In this document: piece by piece, positions 24,420 to 32,953 of the stretch
Layout of the letters: each line of letters starts with the position of its first letter
Numbering within the stretch: position 1 is the first letter of the stretch
Assembly (NCBI RefSeq): GCF_049800955.1
Contig: NZ_JBNAGA010000006.1
Span: forward strand, 21,565-85,564
Reading direction: 5' to 3'
From: JAKVBH01 sp049800955
GTDB lineage: Bacteria > Pseudomonadota > Alphaproteobacteria > Rhodobacterales > Rhodobacteraceae
DNA length: 64,000 nucleotides
Translations under genes and position numbers: made by a program
The notes under the pieces: model-generated
Told to the model about the DNA's origin: nothing
Database searches by the model: none
Seen by the model: the letters and a program-made list of their open reading frames with translations, nothing else

Positions 24420-25358
24420 ATGGTTCGGCTGAAGACACTCGAAGGCAAGTGCGCCTCTCACTTGTGTTTTGGATGCATGCAATTCGGCGGGACTGCAGAT
24501 GCCGCTGCAAGCCGCGCCATGTTCGACGCTTGCCGAGATGCCGGTATCAACTTCTTCGATACAGCCCACACGTATACAGGCGGTCAGTCCGAGGAATTGC
24601 TGGGCAGTTTTATTCAAAAGAACCGCGATACACTGATAATCGCGACAAAAACCAGCTATGCTGGGGGCAGCGGCCGCCAGAACATTAACGCTCAGTTTGA
24701 CGAAAGCCGATCTCGACTGAAGCTGGATGTTGTCGATATCTTGTACCTGCATCGATGGGACCGCACGACCCCGCTGCTTGAAACATTCGAAGCGCTTTCC
24801 GAATTGCAGGCCCAAGGCAAAATTCGGCATATTGGCGTTTCGAATTTCGCGGCCTGGCAGGTCATGAAAGCGCAAGCCGTTGCCGAACAACTCGGAACAC
24901 GCATCGATATCATCCAGCCCATGTACTCCCTTATCAAGCGCCAGGCTGAGGTGGAGCTTTTCCCGATGGCGCTCTCCGAGGATATTGCCGTCGCACCCTA
25001 TTCTCCATTGGGCAGCGGTTTGCTCACGGGCAAATACCAGAGCGGCGGCGAGGGACGCCTTTCAACGGACAGACGCTACGCGGCCCGCTACGGGCAAGCG
25101 TGGATGGCGGAGACGGCGAAGTCCCTGTCCGCTTTGGCCCGTGAATGGGGAACTGACCCTGCCACTTTGGCTGTGGCCTGGGCTGCCAAACATCCTGCTG
25201 TTTCTGCGCCGATCATCAGTGGACGCAATGCCAAGCAGTTGGAAGCGTCTTTGAAGGCTTTGAGTGTTTGCCTGACTGCGGAACAATACGCGCAGATCGA
25301 AGCGCTGTCTCCGCGCCCGGCGCCCGCGACCGACCGTTTGGAAGAAACAGGCGCCTAG
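24420..25358 (+). CDS. Aldo/keto reductase
   Basis: This 312-residue NADPH-dependent oxidoreductase has the catalytic set of the family: Asp/Tyr in FFDTAHTYTGG, Lys in IIATKTSYAG and His in LYLHRWD. GVSNFAAWQV, PYSPLGSGLL and the C-terminal nucleotide-binding part (PIISGRNAKQLE) follow. The ATG at 24420 gives the usual start; the upstream part of the frame is not conserved-looking. The substrate is unknown. It is convergent with, and overlaps by 4 bp, the small exported-protein gene. Confidence 0.88.
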   Translation: MVRLKTLEGKCASHLCFGCMQFGGTADAAASRAMFDACRDAGINFFDTAHTYTGGQSEELLGSFIQKNRDTLIIATKTSYAGGSGRQNINAQFDESRSRLKLDVVDILYLHRWDRTTPLLETFEALSELQAQGKIRHIGVSNFAAWQVMKAQAVAEQLGTRIDIIQPMYSLIKRQAEVELFPMALSEDIAVAPYSPLGSGLLTGKYQSGGEGRLSTDRRYAARYGQAWMAETAKSLSALAREWGTDPATLAVAWAAKHPAVSAPIISGRNAKQLEASLKALSVCLTAEQYAQIEALSPRPAPATDRLEETGA

Positions 25359-25654
25359 GCTGGCCCAGCCAGACCAGCCTCCCAGTGTTCGCCCATGGCC
25401 ACGATGCAAGACGTGCCGTTCGCGTAATTCTGCACGATCATCCATTCGCCATCCCGTGGGCTGACCCACACTTCCAGCATGGTTTCCGGGTCACGTAGTC
25501 CCATGCCCTGACGTTCCGCCCCGAGAACTTCGGTCAACATCGAAAGCATACGCGCGCTGTCATCACAGCTGACATCCGACATCTTGGCGCTTGCAAGGGT
25601 TGGCGCAGTGACACAAATCGTCAGCAAGAGAAAAAGTCGATTGATCATGATCAC
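25355..25654 (-). CDS. Small exported protein, possibly Pho-regulated
   Basis: The 99-residue product has a signal peptide (MINRLFLLLTICVTAPTLASA) and a mature domain with two cysteines (VSCDDSARM, GTSCIVAMG) and WVSPRDGEWMIV. The function is unknown. The start is ATG at 25654, with a second ATG two codons on. A consensus-like Pho box lies on the same strand 26-43 bases upstream, suggesting expression under phosphate starvation with the neighbouring phnC operon. Confidence 0.72.
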   Translation of the reverse strand: MIMINRLFLLLTICVTAPTLASAKMSDVSCDDSARMLSMLTEVLGAERQGMGLRDPETMLEVWVSPRDGEWMIVQNYANGTSCIVAMGEHWEAGLAGPA

Positions 25655-25679
25655 AGCATAGATGGCCAGAGTGAAGAAC

Positions 25680-25697
25680 GTAACAGTTTTATGACAG
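25680..25697 (-). promoter_or_regulatory. Pho box for the small exported-protein gene
   Basis: Read on the minus strand, this 18-mer is CTGTCATAAAACTGTTAC: two CTGTCA-like heptamers separated by an AT spacer, nearly identical to the PhoB consensus. It lies just upstream of the minus-strand gene ending at 25355. Confidence 0.7.
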
Positions 25698-25764
25698 ATT
25701 GTGGATAAAATATCCTTACTGCGTACGGTTTCTCACTGTCCTACGCCGTCCATCAGAAGGTTTG

Positions 25765-25782
25765 CTGTCACAAAACCGTTTC
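25765..25782 (+). promoter_or_regulatory. Pho box for the phnC operon
   Basis: CTGTCACAAAACCGTTTC fits the PhoB consensus (CTGTCAT, A-rich spacer, second heptamer) with mismatches mostly in the second half. A further CTGTCAC begins at 25809. Both lie upstream of phnC on the same strand. Confidence 0.6.
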
Positions 25783-25863
25783 GCAAATGCCAAGAAACTG
25801 AATCAAAACTGTCACGCAGATGTAGCGTAGCAACCTTATCCGCACCCTAAACATGGGGGCGAT

Positions 25864-26679
25864 ATGCTGAAAATCGACGCACTGACCAAGCGGTTCGGAG
25901 ATAAGACGGCTGTGGATGCAGCCAACATCTCCGTAGACAAACCAACCATGATCGGGATCATCGGTCGTTCCGGGGCTGGTAAGTCCACTCTGCTTCGGAT
26001 GGTCAACCGCCTCAGCGACGCCACCAGCGGAACAATCACTTTCGAAGGTGAAGAGATCAGCGCCCTGCGCGGTGCCGCCAAACGGGACTGGCAGTCGCGC
26101 TGCGCGATGATCTTTCAGCAGTTCAATCTGGTGCCGCGAATGGATGTGGTGTCGAACGTGCTGCACGGGACTTTGAACAAGCGCTCGACTTTTGCGACGA
26201 TGTTCAACCTTTATCCGCAATCGGACATTCACAAAGCCATCGACATTCTCGACCGGCTGGGCATTGCCGAACAGGCCCCGAAGCGCGCCGAAGCGCTTTC
26301 GGGCGGTCAGCAGCAACGTGTCGCCATCGCTCGGGCGTTGATGCAAGATCCCAAGATCATTCTCGCCGATGAACCCATTGCCTCGCTCGATCCGATGAAC
26401 GCCCAGGTCGTGATGCAAGCCCTCCGCCGGATTCACGAAGAGGACGGACGCATGGTCATCGCCAATCTGCATACGCTCGACACCGCGAGGCGCTATTGCG
26501 ACCGTGTCATCGGGATGCGTGACGGACGGATCGTGTTTGATGGCACGCCAGAGCAACTAACCACCGGCGTTGCGCGCGACATTTACGGGGCTGGCGCGGA
26601 TTTCTCCGAGGCTGCCACATCCACCGAAATCGAAACACTGGACAGACCGGGGGTTCGCGCTGCGGAAGCTTACGTCTGA
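25864..26679 (+). CDS. phnC: Phosphonate ABC transporter ATPase PhnC
   Basis: This 271-residue ATPase has Walker A GRSGAGKST (34-42), the signature ALSGGQQQRVAIARAL, Walker B ILADEPIASLDP and the PhnC-typical ANLHTLDTARRYCDR in place of the usual switch sequence. It energises phosphonate and phosphate-ester import with PhnD and PhnE. It is the first gene of the cluster, preceded by Pho boxes. A small CCCGCG/CGCGGG hairpin follows the stop before phnD. Confidence 0.95.
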   Translation: MLKIDALTKRFGDKTAVDAANISVDKPTMIGIIGRSGAGKSTLLRMVNRLSDATSGTITFEGEEISALRGAAKRDWQSRCAMIFQQFNLVPRMDVVSNVLHGTLNKRSTFATMFNLYPQSDIHKAIDILDRLGIAEQAPKRAEALSGGQQQRVAIARALMQDPKIILADEPIASLDPMNAQVVMQALRRIHEEDGRMVIANLHTLDTARRYCDRVIGMRDGRIVFDGTPEQLTTGVARDIYGAGADFSEAATSTEIETLDRPGVRAAEAYV

Positions 26680-26689
26680 GCCAGTTTTT

Positions 26690-26706
26690 CCCGCGCCTTT
26701 CGCGGG
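26690..26706 (+). repeat. Small hairpin between phnC and phnD
   Basis: The inverted repeat CCCGCG / CGCGGG has a five-base loop. It is not followed by a T-run, so it is more likely an mRNA-stability element than a terminator. Confidence 0.35.
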
Positions 26707-26771
26707 CCACCTTCATCAACCCCGCCCTCAAGTAGCCGACCGGCGATAGGGCATCAAACTTGGAGAAAAAG

Positions 26772-27683
26772 ATGAAAAAGACCCTCGCACTGGCGCTTGC
26801 CGCCACGACCGCGCTGAGCACCGGCGCTTTTGCCCAAGAGATCACCGAATTCCGCATCGGCATTCTGGGTGGCGAAAATGCTCAGGACCGTATGAATTCC
26901 TATCAGTGTCTTGCCGATTACACGACCGAAGCGCTTGGCGTCGAAACCAAGCTTTTCGCACCGGCTGATTACAACGGTGTGATCCAGGGACTGCTGGGCG
27001 GCACCATCGACATGGCTTGGCTGGGCGCATCGTCCTATGCCGCGACCTACCTGCAAGACCCCGAAGCGGTTGAGCCTGTGCTGATCAAGGTCAACGTGGA
27101 CGGCTCCATCGGCTATCACTCCATCGGGTTTGCCCGCAAGGACAGCGGCATCACCTCGCTTGACGACATGGAAGGCAAGGTTTTCGGCTTTGGCGACCCG
27201 AACTCCACGTCCGGCTACCTGATCCCGTCCATCGAGATCCCGCAGTACAAAGACGGCATCACGATGGAATCCGGCGAGTATTTTGGCGAAGTGAAGTTCA
27301 CCGGCGGCCACGAGCAAACCATCGTTGCCGTCAACAATGGCGACATCGACGGTGGCGTGACCTGGGCTGACGGTCAGGGCAACTGGGAAGACGGCTACAA
27401 CTCCGGCGCGCTGCGCAAGGCGGTTGATGCTGGCCTCGTCGACATGAACGACATGGTCCAGATCTGGAAATCGAACGTGATTCCCGAGGGCCCCGTTGTG
27501 CTTCGCAAGGCTCTGCCTGCTGACGTCCGCGAAACCATGACCGCGCTGGTCGATGGCCTGCACGAGCGTGACCCTGATTGCGCCTATGGTGTGGCCGCTG
27601 GTGACACGCTGGGCTTCCAGCCGGTCACCCATGATACCTACATCTCGATCGTCGAAGCGCGCAAAGCGAAAATCGGCGGCTAA
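26772..27683 (+). CDS. phnD: Phosphonate-binding periplasmic protein PhnD
   Basis: The 303-residue exported protein has a signal peptide (MKKTLALALAATTALSTGAFA) followed by the PhnD domain: FRIGILGGENAQDR, the ligand-site region WLGASSYAA, and DPNSTSGYLIP. It captures phosphonates for PhnE. The frame opens with TTG at 26760, but the ATG at 26772 has GGAGAAAAAG in front and starts a proper signal peptide. Confidence 0.95.
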   Translation: MKKTLALALAATTALSTGAFAQEITEFRIGILGGENAQDRMNSYQCLADYTTEALGVETKLFAPADYNGVIQGLLGGTIDMAWLGASSYAATYLQDPEAVEPVLIKVNVDGSIGYHSIGFARKDSGITSLDDMEGKVFGFGDPNSTSGYLIPSIEIPQYKDGITMESGEYFGEVKFTGGHEQTIVAVNNGDIDGGVTWADGQGNWEDGYNSGALRKAVDAGLVDMNDMVQIWKSNVIPEGPVVLRKALPADVRETMTALVDGLHERDPDCAYGVAAGDTLGFQPVTHDTYISIVEARKAKIGG

Positions 27684-27701
27684 GTCATTTTCATGACGTA
27701 T

Positions 27702-27733
27702 CCGGCAGGCCTTCGGGCCTGTCGGTATTTTTG
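27702..27733 (+). terminator. Terminator-like hairpin between phnD and phnE
   Basis: A stem CCGGCAGGC / GCCTGTCGG (one wobble pair) with a CTTCGG loop is followed by TATTTTTG. It looks like an intrinsic terminator. Partial read-through would leave the binding protein more abundant than the permeases. Confidence 0.65.
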
Positions 27734-27747
27734 TATCCGGAGGCAGC

Positions 27748-28623
27748 ATGGCGGACATTTCCTTAGGCGGCGCGGCGCAAAGCGTCGGCAGCATCCAGTC
27801 GAGCTATATGGCGCAGGTTCAAAGGCGCCGGCTTTACGGTGGGCTGACGCTGCTGATTTTCGTCGTGCTGATGGTGTCCGGTTTCAACGTCGCGGATGAC
27901 CGAAATGCAGGCGGCTTCTGGGAAGGCCTGCACCAGATCGGTGATTATCCTGCCGACGTCCTGTCCGAAGCTTGGGAGAAACGAGCCGATCTGCCGGGCC
28001 TGATTGCCAAATACTTCCCGGCACTCGTTGAAACGATCAACATTGCCGCTGTCTCGACCCTGATCGGCGCCATTGGCGGGTTGTTCCTGTCCTTGCTCGG
28101 CACCCGTGGCCTGGCGAAATGGCCGCGCCTGATCCCTCTGTTCCGCCGCATCTCCGACATTATGCGCGCTGTGCCAGAAATCGTGATCGCACTTGTTTTG
28201 ATCTTCGTGCTTGGCGGCGGACCGGTGCCTGCCATGATCGCCATTGCGATCCACACGGCCGGTGCACTGGGTAAGATGTTCTCCGAAGTGGCAGAGAATG
28301 CTGATCTGAAACCGGTTGAAGGCCTCGCCTCCACCGGCGCAACCTGGTCGCAGCGCATGCTCTTGGGTGTGCTGCCACAGGTCGCACCGAATTATCTCAG
28401 CTATTCCCTGCTGCGCTTTGAAATCAACATCCGCGCCTCGGCCATTCTGGGTTTCGTCGGTGCGGGCGGGCTTGGCTACGAACTGCGCAACGCCATGGCC
28501 TGGGGGCCGGGGCGGTTCGACGAGGCCGCCGCCATCTTCATCCTGCTCTTCGGCACGATTGTCTTCTTCGATCAGGTGTCCAGCCGCTACCGCAACCGTC
28601 TGACAGAGGGGCAAGGCCAATGA
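27748..28623 (+). CDS. phnE: Phosphonate ABC transporter permease PhnE (first)
   Basis: The 291-residue inner-membrane permease has an N-terminal cytoplasmic segment, one helix near 28-45, then the BPD-type transmembrane domain with PEIVIALVLIFVLGGGPVPA and the EAA-like loop (LKPVEGLASTGATWSQRML). It forms a heterodimer with the second PhnE. The stop overlaps the next start as ATGA. Confidence 0.93.
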   Translation: MADISLGGAAQSVGSIQSSYMAQVQRRRLYGGLTLLIFVVLMVSGFNVADDRNAGGFWEGLHQIGDYPADVLSEAWEKRADLPGLIAKYFPALVETINIAAVSTLIGAIGGLFLSLLGTRGLAKWPRLIPLFRRISDIMRAVPEIVIALVLIFVLGGGPVPAMIAIAIHTAGALGKMFSEVAENADLKPVEGLASTGATWSQRMLLGVLPQVAPNYLSYSLLRFEINIRASAILGFVGAGGLGYELRNAMAWGPGRFDEAAAIFILLFGTIVFFDQVSSRYRNRLTEGQGQ

Positions 28624-29933
28624 CCGCGACTGATCTGAGCGTGACCAAACAGGAAGCCGACAAACTGTTTCAGCGCAAACGCCTGATCGGTTTTGGCATC
28701 CCTGCGGTGATTTTCGCCTACCTCGTCTACATCTTTTTCGCGTTCGATATCTCCGGCCTCGCCGGGCGAGCCAATCTTGACAACGCGGTCACGCTGGCCT
28801 CTGACAGTTGGTCGCACAAGGTTCACGTCACACGCGACAACCGGTCCGGCGAGATCACCTATGCGGTCGAAGGCGAGCGCAAGGGCACTTATCCCGAAGG
28901 TCAGCGGCCCGATTGGGTAAGCGGCGATGAGGTAATTACGATTGATCTGGGCGGCGATCACATCGTGCGTTACCTCCCAGACAATCGCACTGAGATTGAG
29001 GTGCCGGGGTTCCCGCTGATCGAGGTTCAGGCCGAGGGGCGCAGCCTGACCAGCAACCTGCCCGAGGACCTGCCGGATTGGATCTCCGCCTCGAACCGGC
29101 GCATCGGCATCACCACACCCGAAGGCCGCATCACTCTGACCGGAGCGCGGACCGAGGTATTCAACTATTTTCCGGGATGGGAACTCTTTTGGTTCACCCT
29201 CGACAGTCCATATCACGGGCAAAGCCTTGGCACGATCCTGTTCGGCGAGCAGATCGACCCGACGCGCTCCAATATCGCGGGTGCCATCTCCGACTGGTGG
29301 AACAATGCCATGTGGCGGCACAAGGACGTCGCCTGGGCGATTGGCGAAACGATCCTGATGGCCTTCCTTGGCACCATGGGGGCTGCGATCATTGCACTAC
29401 CGCTGGCCTTTATGGCGGCGAAACGCTTTTCGCCCGTCATGATGCTGCGCGCTGCCACGCGCCGGGTCTTTGACTTTGTACGCGGCGTGGATGCCTTGAT
29501 CTGGACCGTGGTGCTGGCGCGTGCCTTTGGACCCGGCCCTTTGACCGGCGCGCTGGCGATCCTGATCACCGACACTGGCACCTTCGGCAAGATTTTCTCC
29601 GAAGCGCTGGAAAACGTCGACCAGAAGCAAATCGAAGGTGTCGAATCCACAGGGCCTAAGCCGCTGCAACGTTACCGCTTCGGCGTGATCCCGCAGGTAG
29701 TGCCGGTGTTATTGGCGCAAATCCTGTATTTTCTGGAATCCAACACGCGTTCGGCCACGATCATTGGCGCAATCACGGGCGGTGGTATCGGCCTGATGCT
29801 GACCCAAGCAATCCAGACCCAGAAGGACTGGGAGGAGGTCGCGTATTACATCGTGTTGATCGTGGTCATGGTGATGTTCATGGATTGGTTCTCGGGCTGG
29901 TTGCGTGGCAAGTTGATTGGACGCAAGGACTGA
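28620..29933 (+). CDS. phnE: Phosphonate ABC transporter permease PhnE (second, with long periplasmic domain)
   Basis: This 437-residue permease is much longer than its partner. After a helix at about 20-42 comes a soluble, probably periplasmic, domain of roughly 130-150 residues (SHKVHVTRDNRSG to FNYFPGWEL). The standard transmembrane domain follows, with DALIWTVVLARAFGPGPL and VDQKQIEGVESTGPKPL. Split PhnE pairs of this kind occur in alphaproteobacteria. The stop overlaps the next start as TGATG. Confidence 0.92.
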   Translation: MTATDLSVTKQEADKLFQRKRLIGFGIPAVIFAYLVYIFFAFDISGLAGRANLDNAVTLASDSWSHKVHVTRDNRSGEITYAVEGERKGTYPEGQRPDWVSGDEVITIDLGGDHIVRYLPDNRTEIEVPGFPLIEVQAEGRSLTSNLPEDLPDWISASNRRIGITTPEGRITLTGARTEVFNYFPGWELFWFTLDSPYHGQSLGTILFGEQIDPTRSNIAGAISDWWNNAMWRHKDVAWAIGETILMAFLGTMGAAIIALPLAFMAAKRFSPVMMLRAATRRVFDFVRGVDALIWTVVLARAFGPGPLTGALAILITDTGTFGKIFSEALENVDQKQIEGVESTGPKPLQRYRFGVIPQVVPVLLAQILYFLESNTRSATIIGAITGGGIGLMLTQAIQTQKDWEEVAYYIVLIVVMVMFMDWFSGWLRGKLIGRKD

Positions 29934-30574
29934 TGACGCGCTTTTTGATCACTGGTGTGAACCGGGGGATTGGAGCGGCGCTTCATGCTCAGGCGGTGGC
30001 CCTTGGACATCAGGTTATTGGCACCACCCGCGACGGGCGGGGTGGCACAGTTCCTCTGGTGCTGGACACGCCGGAAACCATCGCGGAACAACTTTCGGGC
30101 GTTGGTCCTTTGGATATCCTGATCAACAACGCGGGCGTGATCTCGCCTGACCGACAGTCACCGCTCGATATGGACTTTACAGGTTTTGCCCACACGCTAA
30201 CGATCAACAGCATCGCTCCGCTGGCTGTCGCGCAAGCCGTCTTGCCCCAATTGCGCGAAAGCGCTGCACCAAGGATCCTGACGATGTCTTCGCAGATGGC
30301 GTGGATGGGATATCGCAAAGCTGATCGCATTGCCTATCGGGCGTCAAAAGCTGCTGTGAACAAAGTGATGCAGGGGCTTGCCACCGTTCTTGAACCCGAA
30401 GGGATTCCCGTTGCGTTGGTCGACCCCGGCTGGGTGCGCACGGACATGGGCGGCGCCGAGGCAGACGAAGACCCACAGGACGTGGCCTGCGGTGTTTTGA
30501 ACATTGCCCGCGACTTGACCCTAGAGGACACTGGGAAGTTTTTCCGCTTCACAGGTGAGGAAAGAGAGTTCTAG
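29933..30574 (+). CDS. Short-chain dehydrogenase/reductase
   Basis: The 213-residue enzyme has the Rossmann start FLITGVNRGIGAAL, the NNAG motif (ILINNAGVIS), a catalytic Ser region (ILTMSSQMAW) and YRASKAAVN (Tyr/Lys), and it ends with a VDPGWVRTDMGG segment. The substrate is unknown. The ATG at 29933 overlaps the phnE stop, so it is coupled to the transporter genes. Its role in phosphonate use is inferred from position only. Confidence 0.88.
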   Translation: MTRFLITGVNRGIGAALHAQAVALGHQVIGTTRDGRGGTVPLVLDTPETIAEQLSGVGPLDILINNAGVISPDRQSPLDMDFTGFAHTLTINSIAPLAVAQAVLPQLRESAAPRILTMSSQMAWMGYRKADRIAYRASKAAVNKVMQGLATVLEPEGIPVALVDPGWVRTDMGGAEADEDPQDVACGVLNIARDLTLEDTGKFFRFTGEEREF

Positions 30575-30576
30575 AC

Positions 30577-31194
30577 GTGGCGCGACTAACTGCAACAGAG
30601 CCATTCATTCACCCGGACTGCGAAATCACCGATAGTCGGTTTGGTGCTTATGTCGAGATTGGCAAAGGCAGCCGAGTCAGCAACTCGTATTTTGGGGACT
30701 ACTCCTATTGCGACCGTTATGCCGACATCGCAAACGCCCAGATCGGCAAGTTTGCGAACATCGCTGCCTTTGCGCGGATCGGGGCCACCGACCACCCGCT
30801 TCATACGGCGGCCTGTCATCACTTCCTTTATCGGTCGGATGATTATTGGGACGATGTAGCACGGGATGAGGACTTCTTCGCGCACCGCCGGTCCCGCACG
30901 GCCCATATCGGCCATGACACATGGATCGGTGCAGGCGCAATGATCAAACCCGAGGTGAAACTGAGCGATGGCGCAGTCGTTGCGGCAGGCGCAGTTGTGA
31001 CAAAAGACGTCGACCCCTACACCATCGTTGCAGGCACCCCGGCCAAACCCTTGCGCCTGCGCCAGCCGCGCGAGATTGCAGATCGGCTGATTGCCTTAGC
31101 ATGGTGGGATTGGTCCCATGAAGCGTTGAGAGACGCGCTTCCAGACTTTCGCGCGATGCAGGCAGCCACCTTTCTGGAAAAGTATGAAACCTGA
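30577..31194 (+). CDS. Hexapeptide-repeat acyltransferase of phosphonate operons
   Basis: This 205-residue protein folds largely as a left-handed beta-helix of hexapeptide repeats (ITDSRFGAYVEIGKGSRVSN to AHIGHDTWIGAGAMIKPEVK). It ends AGTPAKPLRLR, a standard acetyltransferase signature. Members of this group are commonly encoded in C-P lyase clusters. The acceptor may be an aminophosphonate or intermediate, but this is inference. The GTG start at 30577 lies two bases after the preceding stop. Confidence 0.85.
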   Translation: MARLTATEPFIHPDCEITDSRFGAYVEIGKGSRVSNSYFGDYSYCDRYADIANAQIGKFANIAAFARIGATDHPLHTAACHHFLYRSDDYWDDVARDEDFFAHRRSRTAHIGHDTWIGAGAMIKPEVKLSDGAVVAAGAVVTKDVDPYTIVAGTPAKPLRLRQPREIADRLIALAWWDWSHEALRDALPDFRAMQAATFLEKYET

Positions 31195-31648
31195 TCTTGT
31201 CACCTTGCGAGCCGCCACAGATGCGGACCGTGAATTGGTCTTACGGCTAGAAGAAGAAGGTATGCGCGCTTATGCGCAGGCGCTTTGGGGCAACTGGCAC
31301 CCTTCGGCCACAACTGCGTCTTTAGACTTGGCAGGCCACGAGATGATTACCGTCGGCGGAAAAATAGTTGGGGTCATCCAAACAAAGGACCATGGCCAAA
31401 GCCTGCAAGTCGCAAAGCTCTACATTGCCTCTGACGCGCGCGGTATGGGTTTTGGCGCTGCCGCAATTTGGCAGAAGGTCGGCGCGGAAGACCGTTCCAT
31501 TTGGTTAAATGTGCTTACCACCAATCCAGATGCGAGGCGGTTCTATGAACGGCTCGGATTCAGTGTACGAGAAGAAACTCCGGAGCGCTGGTGTTTGCAA
31601 TTGAAGCCCTCCGCAGTGTCACCAAACCTTAATGCGATCTTCACATGA
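31184..31648 (+). CDS. GNAT-family N-acetyltransferase
   Basis: The 154-residue protein has the GNAT fold, with acetyl-CoA loop region LYIASDARGMGFGAAAIW and the C-terminal NPDARRFYERLGF motif. It overlaps the upstream gene by 11 bases, suggesting the same transcript. In phosphonate clusters such enzymes (PhnO-like) acetylate aminophosphonates. That is possible here but cannot be shown from sequence. Confidence 0.82.
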   Translation: MKPDLVTLRAATDADRELVLRLEEEGMRAYAQALWGNWHPSATTASLDLAGHEMITVGGKIVGVIQTKDHGQSLQVAKLYIASDARGMGFGAAAIWQKVGAEDRSIWLNVLTTNPDARRFYERLGFSVREETPERWCLQLKPSAVSPNLNAIFT

Positions 31649-31701
31649 AAATTGCATTCTTAGGTGACGGTTGTGGTGCCTTTCACATCGCAGGACTACC
31701 C

Positions 31702-32916
31702 ATGTTTCGCACACTTGCCATTGCAATGGCCGCACTCGCCGCATCGCCCGCACTCGCGCAATCCATTGACCGCGTGGATTACGGCCCGCGTCCCTTTTAT
31801 CTGATCGACCGGATGGAAGACGGGCCGCTCAAATTCAAACTGCAATCCTGCGCCGCGCAAGAGGCCAAGCCGTCTCTCTTTTCCATCGGCCACCGTGGAG
31901 CTCCGATGAAGTTCCCCGAGCACACGGTTGAATCCAACCTGGCGGCTGCGCGCATGGGAGCCGGAATTCTGGAATGCGACGTGACGTTCACAAAAGACTT
32001 GGAACTGGTCTGCCGTCACGCCCAAAACGATTTGCACACGACGACCAACATTGTGACAACCGGCCTAGCAGACACGTGCAACGTGCCCTTCAGCCCGGCA
32101 AACGGTGACACTGCGGCCGCCGCAGAGTGCCGCACATCCGAGATCACGCTGGCTGAGTATCGGACCCTGACGCCCAAGATGGACGCCTACGACAAAACCG
32201 CAACTTCGGCTGAAGCCTATCTGGGCGGCACGGCAGACTGGCGCACGGATCTTTACAGCGTCGAGCCAGCCACGATTATGACCCACGCCGAGTCGATCGA
32301 GCTGTTCAAATCCCTGGGCGCGAAGTTCACGCCTGAACTCAAGTCGCCATCGGTAGACATGCCCTTCAACGGGTTTAGCCAAGAAGACTACGCGCAGAAG
32401 CTGGTGGATGAATACAAGGCTGCGGGCGTCCCGGCCTCAGACGTTTGGCTCCAGTCATTCAATCTTGAAGATGTGCTGTATTGGATCAAAGCCGAACCCG
32501 ATTTTGGCGCTCATGCAGTCTATCTGATGGATGAATACGACATCGAAGGGTATTCCCCGATGGACCCGGCCACATGGCCCAACACAATGGAAGAGCTGAA
32601 GGCGATGGGCGTGAACTACATCGCGCCGCCCACATGGACGCTGGTGACTTTGGAAGGGGAAGAGATTGTGCCCTCTGAGTTGGCTAAACAGGCCAAGGCC
32701 GCCGGGCTCAAGATCATCACCTGGACCATCGAACGATCCGGCCCGCTGGTGCGCGGTGGCGGCTGGTATTACCAGTCCATCGCCGATGTGACCGACAGCG
32801 ATGGCGTCATGTACGAGTTGATCGACGCGCTGGCAATGGATGTCGGGGTTGAGGGGATTTTCTCCGACTGGCCCGCGACAGTGACCTACTATGCGAATTG
32901 CATGGGTCTCGAATAA
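31702..32916 (+). CDS. Exported glycerophosphodiester phosphodiesterase
   Basis: The 404-residue enzyme starts with a signal peptide (MFRTLAIAMAALAASPALA) and has the GDPD/TIM-barrel motifs: HRGAPMKFPEHT (catalytic His), ECDV with metal-binding acids, and CRHAQND (second His). It is longer than GlpQ. It would release glycerol-3-phosphate and an alcohol from glycerophosphodiesters in the periplasm, feeding phosphorus scavenging. The frame opens at 31645 overlapping the GNAT gene, but the ATG at 31702 starts the signal peptide. Confidence 0.88.
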   Translation: MFRTLAIAMAALAASPALAQSIDRVDYGPRPFYLIDRMEDGPLKFKLQSCAAQEAKPSLFSIGHRGAPMKFPEHTVESNLAAARMGAGILECDVTFTKDLELVCRHAQNDLHTTTNIVTTGLADTCNVPFSPANGDTAAAAECRTSEITLAEYRTLTPKMDAYDKTATSAEAYLGGTADWRTDLYSVEPATIMTHAESIELFKSLGAKFTPELKSPSVDMPFNGFSQEDYAQKLVDEYKAAGVPASDVWLQSFNLEDVLYWIKAEPDFGAHAVYLMDEYDIEGYSPMDPATWPNTMEELKAMGVNYIAPPTWTLVTLEGEEIVPSELAKQAKAAGLKIITWTIERSGPLVRGGGWYYQSIADVTDSDGVMYELIDALAMDVGVEGIFSDWPATVTYYANCMGLE

Positions 32917-32953
32917 CCCAATCATGGTTTTGTAAGCGGTGCAGCCCCTACTC

